Below, piece by piece: positions 9,650-20,400 of a stretch of 64,000 nt of DNA (position 1 is the first letter of the stretch; the number at the start of each line of letters is the position of its first letter). The notes below the pieces were generated by a model. It was given only the letters and a program-made list of their open reading frames with translations. It ran no database searches and was not told the origin of the DNA. The stretch covers positions 155,476-219,475 of the forward strand of contig NZ_FZPC01000007.1 of NCBI RefSeq assembly GCF_900187975.1, written 5' to 3'. The DNA is from Pseudomonas delhiensis (lineage in GTDB: Bacteria; Pseudomonadota; Gammaproteobacteria; Pseudomonadales; Pseudomonadaceae). A program made the position numbers and the translations under genes.

Positions 9650-10918
9650 ATGCTGGCCGAGCTTCGCAAGGCTCCCAGCGGCGCCTATATCCGCAAGGCC
9701 TGCTACCTCTGGGAGGCCTTCAGCGGAACCCGGCTACCCCATGATGCGAGTCCGAAAGGTGCAACAACCCCGTTGTTCGACCCAGCCCGCTACGTCACCG
9801 GCCCTGCGCAGCGCAATGCCCGCTGGCGGGTGGACTTCAATGGCCTCGGTACACTCCATTACTGCGCAACGGTCGAGCGCACACCCGAGATCAAGGCGCT
9901 GCTGGAACTGGACATTCTCGGCAAGTCGCGGGAGTTCATCGGATCGCTGCCGGCAGGCATGATGGACAGGGTCCTGAGCTGGGCCTACCTGTACGAAACC
10001 CAGGACTCGTTCGCCATCGAGCGCGAAGCCCCCAACGCGGACAAGGCCGAGCGCTTCGTCCAGCTCCTGCGGCAAGCCCATGAGCGTCAACCGCTGACCG
10101 AGGACTACCTGGTCGCTCTGCAGAACAGCACGATCAGCAATCCCTTCAACCGGGCGGCCGCCTTTCGCCACGAACAGAACCACCTGAGCAACGGTCTGCG
10201 TGGCGCTGCAGGCGTGACCTATGTTCCCCCACCTCCCGAGCTCTGCCGAGACCTGATGGGCGAACTGATGCAGTTCGCCAACGAAGCCCCCATGCGAATC
10301 GATCCACTGGTCGCTGCCGGCATCATCTCGTTCGGCTTCGTCTTCCTGCACCCCTTCATGGATGGCAACGGACGCCTGTCCCGCTTCCTGATCCATCAGG
10401 CGCTATGCCGAAGCGGCGCCATGAGCCACGGCCTGCTGCTACCCGTCTCGGTGGCGATGAAGCGCGAGGAACAGCGCTATCTCGAAGCACTGCAAAGCTT
10501 CTCGCGCCCCGCCCGCGAATTCTGGCGGGTACTGTGGCTCGATGCGGATGACCTGAGCTTCGAGTTCACCGGAAATGAGGGGATTTACCGCTACTGGGAC
10601 GCGACACCGTGCGTAGCTTTCACCCTGGAGATGGCCAGGCAGGCGCTGGAAGTCGAACTCCATGAAGAAACCGAATGCCTCCAGGCCTACGACCTGGTAT
10701 TCAAGGCCGTCGACGCACACTACGACGTCCGTGGCAGCGACCTGGCGCAACTGGTGATGATGTGCCTGAGCAACAACGGCATCGTCTCGCGCAATCGCCG
10801 CAAGCAGTTCCAGTACAGCGTCCCGGAAGAGGTGTTTGATTTCATCGAGGAGCAGGCTCGAGAGGTTCTGGCTGAGCAGGCAGCTAAGAAGATACCTTCT
10901 GAAAGCGCCCCCACTTGA
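9650..10918 (+). CDS. Fic family AMP-transferase, 5'-truncated by frameshift
   Basis: This 422-aa reading frame holds the complete Fic core with the catalytic motif HPFMDGNGRLSR (about residues 228-239), which transfers AMP (or a related group) from a nucleotide to a target hydroxyl. A segment SFAIERE near residue 119 resembles the class II inhibitory helix motif (S/T)xxxE(G/N) but has Arg in place of Gly/Asn. The C-terminal ~120 residues resemble a winged-helix extension usual in this family. The N-terminal ~80 residues lie out of frame at 9412-9645. Whether the shorter product starting at ATG 9650 is made is unknown. It is the first gene after the tRNA and the only one in this part of the island on the plus strand. 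Confidence 0.8.
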   Translation: MLAELRKAPSGAYIRKACYLWEAFSGTRLPHDASPKGATTPLFDPARYVTGPAQRNARWRVDFNGLGTLHYCATVERTPEIKALLELDILGKSREFIGSLPAGMMDRVLSWAYLYETQDSFAIEREAPNADKAERFVQLLRQAHERQPLTEDYLVALQNSTISNPFNRAAAFRHEQNHLSNGLRGAAGVTYVPPPPELCRDLMGELMQFANEAPMRIDPLVAAGIISFGFVFLHPFMDGNGRLSRFLIHQALCRSGAMSHGLLLPVSVAMKREEQRYLEALQSFSRPAREFWRVLWLDADDLSFEFTGNEGIYRYWDATPCVAFTLEMARQALEVELHEETECLQAYDLVFKAVDAHYDVRGSDLAQLVMMCLSNNGIVSRNRRKQFQYSVPEEVFDFIEEQAREVLAEQAAKKIPSESAPT

Positions 10919-11099
10919 ACCCAGGCTAATGTCCAAGATATCGATTAGAGATGGCTCGACCGCCCAAGACACAGAGCTCTCTTCGTTCAGCAACCATCTG
11001 ACCAGCTCCCACCAGACGAGGCTATTCAGGCGAACAAATCTAGGCAGCAAGCCTACTTCCTCACCGTAAACTAGCTGACATCCTAAAATAATATTCTTA

Positions 11100-14000
11100 T
11101 CAGGCCTTTAGCTCCACCAGCACGTCCGTCGCCCACTTCTGCTCAGAGTTTTGTATCCGAGCCGTTTCAACCACTCTGGCCATGTGCATTAGCTGATCTT
11201 GGACAGCCAAGTTAAAGTCAAACCACATGTCGCTATGCGAACTGAAGCGAACCTGCCAATAGGCGACCCCCTGGTCGAACCTGACCTTCAGCGTCCTGCC
11301 GTCTTCAAATTCAAGCTCTAACCTACGGTGATGAGGGATATCGCGATTCGACAACTCCACAATCAGCTCAACTTGATGTCCAGCCATTGCCGACAGCCAA
11401 TTGCGTGAAAAGAACTCGAAATCGTCCTGATTGGCCCAGTCGTCGAAGGCTTTACGACCTTGCAGCCGACCTGATTTGAATAGCGTCTTCACCTGCACAA
11501 CCGCATCCGCAGAAATGCGGCTCTTCAGATCTTTCAGAACCGCACCCAGGATCGTAACTACCGCGGGGTTCTGAATGTAACGATCTGAGTAGGTCAGCCT
11601 GTTGATCTTCGCAGTCGCAATCACGTCAGCAACTTGCTGATCTCGAGCGCCAAGCAGCTCCCAGAAACGCTCACCGAATTGCAGCAGCGACCCATTGAGT
11701 TCCTCGTGGATTGATATGTCGACGATCGCTACCTTGCCGAAGGAGTCGCTCGCTGCACTGGAAAGGTCCATCGCCTGCCAGCCAAACTCCGGCTGACTCT
11801 TCGAGAGTACGACTAGCTCATCACTTTGATGCCAGCTACGGCCTGGAACAGTTGCCACGAGGCTGCGCGAGGCCAGCGTGACAACCTCGCCCTCTTTAAA
11901 CACTTGGGCAACGAGATGCTCACCTAGCTCAGTAATAGCATTCCCGACGCTTACTCCAAGGTCCGACAGGCGCTGGATATCCTGCACAAGAAACTCATCA
12001 GTGATACCTGCCGGGACAAGCAGATCAACAGTCAGCTCATCGGCCAGAACATAGGTCTGAATCGCCTTACGGAACTGTGGAGCAAGAAGATCCCAATCTG
12101 CCACATCACCAGAGGTCACCAGAGTAATTCTCTCTGCACCCTCATTGATCAGCCGGCGCAGAACGCTCTCAATACTGCCAGGCGCATACTGGCCATCGGC
12201 AAAGGAAAGTTTATTCTCGGCGGTCAAACCCACGTGATGAATGAAGTCTGGGCCCAGCCAGTCGAGCGCTACCTTGCGATCCAGCTTGTCGTGGTCATGC
12301 CGTGTTTGGGAGTCCAACAGGCACTCACTACAGCCAGTTTCACAATGCTTGCAATCGAGCTTCTTCACCATCCCCCGCAGCAGCTCCTCGACATGCAGCG
12401 GCGCGCTAGTGGCAAAACCTGCGCCACCGCTGATTACATCGAAAAGCTGAAGGACGCGAATGGACTGTCCACTTGGCAGTTTGCTTGGCCGAGTTGCATA
12501 ACCCAATTCGGAAGCCGATACGCCCAGTATCTCGGCCAGCGCAGCCCGCAAAGCCACTGCTAGCGTCATGGCAATTGCACTTCCCTGTGCTGAGTCTGCA
12601 ATGAACTCCCCGCGCACGGGATGGTGCAAGGTGAGTTCAAACACATCAGTAATAGCTACAGCGCCGAGGCTCACACTAGGAAGAATGCTCCCGCTACCCT
12701 GGCAGGGAAGGCGCTTGTTGTTCTGATCTTTGTCCTCTTTGGTCGGGCGCGGCGGATAGTGCTCGCCAGACGGAGACAGGTCTCGCGGGAACCCGCTATC
12801 CGGCTGCATGGACTCAGCTCGGCCACAACTCATGCACAAGGCATAACCTGTTCCGTGCTCGCCCGAGCTGTGATGGAAGACCTTTCCATCCGCACCATAA
12901 GCCATTGCCCCAACCGCCGGGTTTGGCAATGGAGTCTTGTTGGCGTTGACGAAAACCCAGGCGGCTTCAACTGGGATGAATTTCTGATGCTGGATGTCAT
13001 TGGAGGCCGACTCATAAGCATCGGTGACAAAACCAGAGGGCTGCAGGACCTTGCGAATGTTTTGGGGCTTGATCAGTGACTGACAGTCGACATTGCTGCA
13101 AGTCAGCTCATCGGTCTTTATCAACCCCTCCTCATAGTCCAGAGCGCCACAGACATCGCAACGCCACGCAATGTCCATTTTCTGCGCTTCTTTGCTATCA
13201 GCATTGAGGTTATGCCAGTACAGGGAAACGCCGGCAGACCTGAACACCCGGCCATCCAGAACGATTTCTGCACCAGGAGCGTACTCGCGAATGGCAATCG
13301 ACAGATTGCGTGAAGGCAGCCCCTTGTAGCGGGATACGTTGTCCTCGCGATCATGCTTCAACTTTTTCCCTGCGTCCTGCTCGCGGATGTAATCCTCAAT
13401 CGTGAAGTTATCGAAGTTCACCACGTCGGTAGGGAAGCCATAACCAGGCAGGAAGGTACGCGCAGCAAGATCCCGCAACAGGTACTCATTGCAGTGGCGA
13501 GCCTTTTCAATCTGGAGACGCTTCAGATAGGGGCTGTTGGCTTTCGCGTGCTTCTCCTCAGAAAGTAAGAAGCGATAGCTCTTCAGCCAACGACTCTGCA
13601 GCGGCTTGATCGAATCGATTGAACGACGGCGCAGCTGAGTCGGGTCCACACCGACCAGAGCTGTGCCTTTCACCAAGTCCTTGAGCGCTTCATCCAGATC
13701 GGAGACAACCTGTCCCAGCCGCTCAATGAATCGGTCACATTGTGAGAGACCGTGCTCATCGTCGTAGAACCACTGTGTATTCAGACTGGTTTTCTCAGTC
13801 TGAGTAGGCCCGACCACATTGCAGAGGAAGTCCGCCAACAGCAGTGAGTTGATGTGCCGTTGTACGAGTCGCTCGGAGTTCAATGCCACCACTGGCGCGG
13901 GGATCCTGGTCTCGAACGGCCAACTCGGATTGGCGAAAACCTGTTGATCATGCGGGTTGTTCTTGCAAAGCGTGTAGGTAATCGCCCTGGATTCCTTGCT

Positions 14001-17000
14001 TCGCCCCGCGCGACCGGCACGCTGCAGGTAGTTGGCCGGGTGCGGCGGTACATTGTTCATGACCACAGCAGAAATACCGCCAATATCTACGCCCATCTCC
14101 ATGGTGGTGGAGCAGTTCAGAACGTTGAGCTGTCCCTTCTTGAACATCTCTTCATAGGAGCCGAGGCGTTCAGAAGACTGCTGGGCCGAGTGCTCCGCTG
14201 TTCGGTAATAGAAGCCCCCCTCCACTGCCCGATCATTGATATCCGTCCACAGGTTCCGTGCTCGCAGATCGCTTACAAGACGATCATTCGCCATCTGGTC
14301 TCTAACTCGCACAAGTCCCGGCGCATAATCGTCCTGAGAACGGTCAAACTCCCACAGGTCAGGTAGCTCAACCGGCGCTGCCTGATAGCTCTTGCGCTGC
14401 TCTTCAGTCAACTGAGAGAAATCCAGGTGAACGGGGAGGTAAGGCGTAAAGCCTTTGAAGGTGGTATCCAATAGCTTGTTGGTAACCGGGCAGACATAGG
14501 CTCGGTCAACCAACGAGAACAGCATGTGCTCTCTGGGTAGATAGTACCGGTTTTCGTCAGCCTTCAGCGCTGAGCCCGGTCTGGCCAACTGCAACCAGGC
14601 GGCTCTTAGCCAGGCATTGACCAGATCAACGTCGGCCGTGTTAGCCGGGTTCAAACCAGCACCAAGCAACAATAGTTTGATGAGGCGCTGGGAATGGTTG
14701 CCATTGCGGATCTGAGGCCAGCGCTTGACCCGGATCTCATCCGCTTCTTTCGACTCGGGATTACGCAGACTCTTGGCAGAAAAGCGGCTACCGATCCAGC
14801 TCAACCAGCCCTCTTCGACCTGAATATAGCTGTTCTCCCGAACATGAAAGTCCAGCGCCACCTTTAGGAAGTCACGCCAATCATCGAGCGTCAGACCTTT
14901 CTGCCCCCAGTACGCCGGCACTTCCTGGACCTTATCCATACCAACGTATCCGATCTTCACCAGCCCTTGGGTTTCAAGACTGTTCTGCCGTTTCGGGCGG
15001 CGCATAAACTCGCGGAATAGCAACATCTCCGCCAGCTTGTAGGGGCCATCATTGTCCCGGAAGACCTCGGGCTTCTGATATTTGTTGTAAAGCAGCATCG
15101 AGCCTTTCAGGTCAGCCTTCTGCTTGAGCTCATTGGCGAGCTCCGTCCAGGCTAGAGAAACTAGCGTCGGCCTAACTTTCGCTCCAGTTGCTGAAGCTAG
15201 CATGGCCGTAAACCGTGTAACTTTTTCCTCCGCAACCCTGACTTCCTCCCGAATACCAACGCTGCGGTATAGCTCCACCTCCTCTTTCGCCTTGGCGATT
15301 AATTGTTTCAAGACCGACGGATCAATGCTGCTGGAATCTACCTGAGAGGTGACCTGGCTCCGCTGGTGCCAGCTCAAAATCTCCACGACAAGTCCGCGCA
15401 ACCTGCTGCGCTCCGCCTCCTGTTGCATACGTACAGCCATGCGCGCCGTGCCCTGACGGCTGTCCGTGAAGGTAATAAGCCGACGGCCTCTACCAGGCAG
15501 AGACTGCGGACCGTGTTCCGGCGTCTGATCTTCCTCTTGATAGTCTTGACAGTATTCAAGAACTGTCGGCACGGCATTGGCTACATAGAAGGGTCCGCCC
15601 AGCATTGCGCGGCGGAAAGGAGAATTCCCATGCAGTCCACTCGATCTACAGCTATTACGGCTGCACTTAGCATCAAGATCTCTAACCCCAAGCCGTACCC
15701 GTTCAGCTGAAACAGGTGCGAAGGAACCAGCGAACTTATCGACCTCAACGGGGATGTATGCGCTGCCGGCATTCTCGAACGAGCAAAGCACCAGCGGTGT
15801 CTTGGCTGAAAGTACCCCTGACCCACCAACCCCTGCATCCTCCTCAACAGGTGTTTCAGTCTGCAGGGAAAATTCATCGCCACCAGAGCTTTCCCACTGG
15901 ATGAGCTTTCCATTCTTATCTCGCGCCAGCAGATGCGGCTCATTGCAGTCATTGCAGAACACCAACTCGAATACCGGACTGCCACAGCTGCAGATTTGCC
16001 TCTGATTGGCGTAGACATAACCAAAGGGCCAGTTTTGTTGCAGCGCCGTTCCCGACTTTGCTGAGCAGCACTTGTCAAAGCAGGCCCATAACCCGTGAGT
16101 AGTGCGTTGGAAGAAGTGCGCCCGCAGCTTCAGAAACGCCGGCTCACTGGCTGAAGGACGAGTGCCTGAACAGACATCCAACCAACGCAGTATTTCGTCT
16201 TGCGACAGCGACCATCCACCCTCCTGACGCATCTGGCTGACCATCTCGGTTAGCTTCAACGGCTTGGGGGTGGTCACCAGCAGATTTCTCAGTGCTCGGG
16301 CTTGCGGAGAATGCACCAGGGCCTCGTATCGATCCGGATGAACCTCTGGATCGTCCGCAATTACAGGCGGCATGGACTGGAGCGTATCCAGAGCAACCAG
16401 CGTTTGTTGACAGGGGGCAAGAGGAGGAATGACCCGGTTCCCCCCCCAGACATCAATCTGCGTAACCGGCACCCCCGACAGATCCGAGAGAAACTGCTTC
16501 AACTGTCCTGCAGCGTCCTCACCGGCAATAGTCGCAGAGGTCGCCACAAAGCGGACATCCTTAGGCGTAACGCCGAAGGCTGTCATTACCCGTCGCAGCT
16601 GCAATGCCAATTCAGCCGCCTGGGAACCCACGTAAGTGTGAGCCTCGTCCAGAACAATCCAGCGCAGCGATTTCTGCTCTCTGGAGACTCTTACGATGGG
16701 CGCATCGACCTGGCGCACCATTATGTATTCGAGCATGGTACCGTTGGTGACCAGAATGGGCGCCGGTTGCGTACGCATCAGCTCGCGCGACAGAATTTCG
16801 TTAGGCTTTTGGCTCTGCTCGCTGCGCACCTTCGCCTGCAACTCCGGTGTGTTGCCGTTGTACAGGCAATAGCGAATGCCGCTTCCAAAGCTCTGAGTCC
16901 AGGCATTCAAACGTTCGCGCTGCGAGTTGATCAGGGCGTTAAGTGGATACAGGAACAGCGCCCGAACCCCGATCAGCGGCTGACGACCTGCATCACGGTA

Positions 17001-17435
17001 CTCGCGATAAAGATCCTCCAGCACCGGCACCATAAAGCATTCGGTCTTACCCGAGCCGGTACCACTGGTAACGACCACCGAATGCTTCTTCTCTAGCAAT
17101 GAGCGCCAACTGGCCAACTGGTGGGTGAAGGGCTTCCAACTCGCGCCAAAGCGGTAACGCCCATTCGCCTTACCATCGAGCGAGGCCACGATCTCCTTGC
17201 TCAGCAAGTGCTCCTTGCTCGCCAGTTGCTCCATGGTGAACGCCGACTCTTCCCAGCCGAAGGTCTGCTCGAACAAGGGCGGCGCCAGGAACGCACCCTC
17301 TTTACCGCACTCTGCGCGCATCAGACATCCCAGGTGCTCACGCAAGCCCGGATCGGTAATGCTCAAGATACTCAAGGTGGACTCAGTGGTACGGGAAAGC
17401 GCCTGCTCGACTAGCCCAGAGAAATACTTATCCAT
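11100..17435 (-). CDS. druE: Druantia helicase DruE (DUF1998)
   Basis: This 2111-aa protein is a giant superfamily 2 helicase. Walker A SGTGSGKT is at 124-131 and DEAH at 263-266, followed by VATSATIAG; the second RecA domain has MEMGVDIGG and QRAGRAGR near 1110-1150. A DUF1998-type C-terminal region follows, ending in a four-cysteine cluster (CKHCETGCSECL, about 1695) expected to bind zinc. A C-terminal stretch of about 380 residues is less conserved and may contain a degenerate phospholipase-D-like fold (inference). Size, DUF1998 and direct coupling to a ~1100-aa partner fit DruE of Druantia type III anti-phage systems. Its start overlaps the druH stop by 8 bp, indicating translational coupling. 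Confidence 0.88.
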   Translation of the reverse strand: MDKYFSGLVEQALSRTTESTLSILSITDPGLREHLGCLMRAECGKEGAFLAPPLFEQTFGWEESAFTMEQLASKEHLLSKEIVASLDGKANGRYRFGASWKPFTHQLASWRSLLEKKHSVVVTSGTGSGKTECFMVPVLEDLYREYRDAGRQPLIGVRALFLYPLNALINSQRERLNAWTQSFGSGIRYCLYNGNTPELQAKVRSEQSQKPNEILSRELMRTQPAPILVTNGTMLEYIMVRQVDAPIVRVSREQKSLRWIVLDEAHTYVGSQAAELALQLRRVMTAFGVTPKDVRFVATSATIAGEDAAGQLKQFLSDLSGVPVTQIDVWGGNRVIPPLAPCQQTLVALDTLQSMPPVIADDPEVHPDRYEALVHSPQARALRNLLVTTPKPLKLTEMVSQMRQEGGWSLSQDEILRWLDVCSGTRPSASEPAFLKLRAHFFQRTTHGLWACFDKCCSAKSGTALQQNWPFGYVYANQRQICSCGSPVFELVFCNDCNEPHLLARDKNGKLIQWESSGGDEFSLQTETPVEEDAGVGGSGVLSAKTPLVLCSFENAGSAYIPVEVDKFAGSFAPVSAERVRLGVRDLDAKCSRNSCRSSGLHGNSPFRRAMLGGPFYVANAVPTVLEYCQDYQEEDQTPEHGPQSLPGRGRRLITFTDSRQGTARMAVRMQQEAERSRLRGLVVEILSWHQRSQVTSQVDSSSIDPSVLKQLIAKAKEEVELYRSVGIREEVRVAEEKVTRFTAMLASATGAKVRPTLVSLAWTELANELKQKADLKGSMLLYNKYQKPEVFRDNDGPYKLAEMLLFREFMRRPKRQNSLETQGLVKIGYVGMDKVQEVPAYWGQKGLTLDDWRDFLKVALDFHVRENSYIQVEEGWLSWIGSRFSAKSLRNPESKEADEIRVKRWPQIRNGNHSQRLIKLLLLGAGLNPANTADVDLVNAWLRAAWLQLARPGSALKADENRYYLPREHMLFSLVDRAYVCPVTNKLLDTTFKGFTPYLPVHLDFSQLTEEQRKSYQAAPVELPDLWEFDRSQDDYAPGLVRVRDQMANDRLVSDLRARNLWTDINDRAVEGGFYYRTAEHSAQQSSERLGSYEEMFKKGQLNVLNCSTTMEMGVDIGGISAVVMNNVPPHPANYLQRAGRAGRSKESRAITYTLCKNNPHDQQVFANPSWPFETRIPAPVVALNSERLVQRHINSLLLADFLCNVVGPTQTEKTSLNTQWFYDDEHGLSQCDRFIERLGQVVSDLDEALKDLVKGTALVGVDPTQLRRRSIDSIKPLQSRWLKSYRFLLSEEKHAKANSPYLKRLQIEKARHCNEYLLRDLAARTFLPGYGFPTDVVNFDNFTIEDYIREQDAGKKLKHDREDNVSRYKGLPSRNLSIAIREYAPGAEIVLDGRVFRSAGVSLYWHNLNADSKEAQKMDIAWRCDVCGALDYEEGLIKTDELTCSNVDCQSLIKPQNIRKVLQPSGFVTDAYESASNDIQHQKFIPVEAAWVFVNANKTPLPNPAVGAMAYGADGKVFHHSSGEHGTGYALCMSCGRAESMQPDSGFPRDLSPSGEHYPPRPTKEDKDQNNKRLPCQGSGSILPSVSLGAVAITDVFELTLHHPVRGEFIADSAQGSAIAMTLAVALRAALAEILGVSASELGYATRPSKLPSGQSIRVLQLFDVISGGAGFATSAPLHVEELLRGMVKKLDCKHCETGCSECLLDSQTRHDHDKLDRKVALDWLGPDFIHHVGLTAENKLSFADGQYAPGSIESVLRRLINEGAERITLVTSGDVADWDLLAPQFRKAIQTYVLADELTVDLLVPAGITDEFLVQDIQRLSDLGVSVGNAITELGEHLVAQVFKEGEVVTLASRSLVATVPGRSWHQSDELVVLSKSQPEFGWQAMDLSSAASDSFGKVAIVDISIHEELNGSLLQFGERFWELLGARDQQVADVIATAKINRLTYSDRYIQNPAVVTILGAVLKDLKSRISADAVVQVKTLFKSGRLQGRKAFDDWANQDDFEFFSRNWLSAMAGHQVELIVELSNRDIPHHRRLELEFEDGRTLKVRFDQGVAYWQVRFSSHSDMWFDFNLAVQDQLMHMARVVETARIQNSEQKWATDVLVELKA

Positions 17436-20400
17436 TAACCGACTCTGCCTTCTGCATATCCATAACGCTGTTCAACAAGCAATATTGATAGATCGAGTTG
17501 AACCACTTCGAATCGAAATCGCGGACCTGGCGCAAGAAGAAAATCGCCTCGACGCCGTCCACAAACACATCCGTGAACCGAGCCTTGCCACAGGCGACCG
17601 CAGCGGCGAATACCGGTAGATAGAGCACCGCATTGCGGTAATCCATTTCCGACCTGAAGGCAATCACCGAGCCGCCTTGGCTGCTGTGCCAACGTACCAG
17701 CCGCTCGCCGCCGAACTCCGGCCACTTTGCCTCACTGCGCTCGCGAATCAACTCAAGGTACCAGCCATGCAGGACACTCTTGAAAGTCGCTAGCGGCACC
17801 TTGATCTCTGGGCCAACAGGCTTGCCTGAAAGGAAGCGCTGCACACTCTGCCCGTAGGCTGGATAGGTTTCCCCCAATCGCGAAAACATTCGTCCGATCA
17901 GAGCATCAATGGCTTCCTCAGCGACCCCTTTCACCTTAAGGAATGCAGCGAAGCGCTTGGCCGCAAGGTGGATTTCTGCAATGGGAAGAAACTCCCAGAA
18001 AATCGGAAACTCAGCCTCCAGCCGACCAAGGAATTTCGCTTCCATCTCAAACTTGAAAAGTGCCATCGCCAACGCGCGGGTGTGCCCTACCAGAGCCTTC
18101 CAGACCTCGAAGGTCGCCAGGGGCAGATAGCCGTACCCCTCATACAAGGCCCGCAAAAACTGCCAGCCGCTATGCATAGGGTTAACCGCCATGGCATCCA
18201 ACACAGGCGTGAAAGAGCTAACAGGTGAAGCGTGATCGAAGGTCAACACTGCCTTTTGCAGACTCTGGATCCCATCGCTCGGCGCCAAAGACTGCCAGCC
18301 ACCAGCGATAAACAGCGGCCGGAACGACACAGATGAGCCTGATTTGGGCAACACCAGCCAGGGACCATCCCTTTCAACAGCAATAGGTAACTCGAAGTCG
18401 CCGGTGGGCACACCTTCGCTGGTGCGGGAACTGAGCGCGATGGAGCTACGCATAGGATCATGCAATAGCATCAACACCGGTTCGGGAATGGCGTCGGCGC
18501 CATCGTGCAGATTGGCAGCACACAGCATCTGACGGTCGCGATCCAGTTGCATCTCCGTCGAATACCTACGGATGCGGTAACTGGCGTCCTGACCGTTACC
18601 GAACACCCGCAACTCGACGACCTGATCGATTCCCGACTGAAGCGAAAGCAGGTCAACAATCTGTTCACGGATATTGAACAGACTGATCTCCAGCGGCTTT
18701 TCGGCCGCCGTGTAGGTCCAGCTGTAACAAGCATTCCTGGCCGCACTACCCCTGAGGGTCAGCTCAAGGCTAAAGCGGGTTGGTGCGCCAGCCCGGCCAA
18801 ACAGATACAAACGCGCCCCCAACAGGTCGTCGACGCTGAGATCACGCTTCAGCTGTTTGCCTGTGCCATCAAAGGCCAGAGAACCCGAGTTGGGAAACGG
18901 CAGGTCAATCTCCACTGGGTCAGCCATCAAGCTGGGGGTAACTGAAAGGCGGACCCTGACTAGAGGAAAGCCCTTTGCCAAGAGCCTAAGCTCGGTGTGA
19001 CCCTCATGCTTTACCTGCTGTACCTGCAGACTGTCGTCAACAATCTGAAGCAGGCAGCGCTGCCGGGAATGCACCAGAATGCTCCCCTGCCCCGGTTTCT
19101 CACCACTGCGCAGCTCAACACGGAAATCCGTCGGCAGGATGCCCACCCGGCGGCGTAGCAAGGCATCGCCGCTGCGGTTGCGCACCGACACATATTGGGT
19201 ACCCAGTACATCCTGCAACAAGCCGCTTCCCGGCTGTTTGCCGGCAACGTACAAGTCACCGCCCTGCTGTTGCAGTTCCCCGGCAACGGTCGGCCACTGC
19301 ACACGAGGCAGACCGATAAAGGTCAGCGCGGGCTTGGTCGGCCAGTCGATCTGGGTACCAGCCAGTTCCAGCCCCAAGCCCAGACCAGCCGCATGTCCCG
19401 TGCGTATCCGGTAGAGTTCATCACTCTCAACCTGGAACTGCGCCTTGCCCTGAACCTTTACCGTATGCAGCGAAAAAGCCGATGCCATATCGCTGAAGAT
19501 GGCTTCCTCGCCCTCTGCAGCCATGTTCAACTTGCCACCGTCTGGCAGCACCAGCAGCAGCTCTTCACCCGCCGTATTGAATGAAGCCTGACCGCACAGC
19601 TGCCAGCGATCATTCACTGGCTCGAAACCCAACGGTACTTCGCCAAGGGCCACTGCACTGCCCTCTATCGGCTGGGTGGCGATCAGCATGCCGCCTGCCA
19701 TAGCCACCAGACTCAGTTGAGCACTGCAATCCTGCCGCTTTCCAATCACCTCACGGACGCGCAGCCGGATATGGGCGACACCATTGTCGACCAGCGCATA
19801 GCCGGGTCCAAGCGCAGCAATCACCTGTCCATCTTCGACAATGGCCAGCTCAAAACGGGTGGTAGATGGCTGCGTCGTCAGACGAAGCACTACCTCCTCC
19901 GGCATCGAGACCTGAACCTTGAGCACATCAGGCTGGGCCTCATGCCAGAAGTATCGGCAAGACCATCCAGCAGCATCCCGGCGTCGCTTTTTACCCTCGA
20001 TGGTCGCAGTCTTTAAAAGACCATTGAGGAGTTCGCTGCCAGTCTCGTTATCCAGAGGCAGAGGGAACAATTCACGCCACTTGGGGTTCAGCGCATCCAG
20101 GCGGGCAACAGGCTCATCCACCTGGGGCAACCCATAATTCCGTACCAGAGCCACAAGCTCATCGACCATGCGCGCAATCAGTTCCACGGACGTACGCGAG
20201 GCAAACACTTGAGGAAGGCTTGCCTTTTCCAGTTGCTGCTCCACCTGCTGGAGAGTGTTGAGCCCCAGCAGGTGCCACTGGTCGTACTGCCTTAGCAAAC
20301 GGTCAAACAGTGACTGGAAGCGACTGCCTCCCTCGCGCAATACCTGAAAGGGCAAGCCCCCCTCACCAAACAGCGACCCCAGAAAGTCCCGATGACCCGC

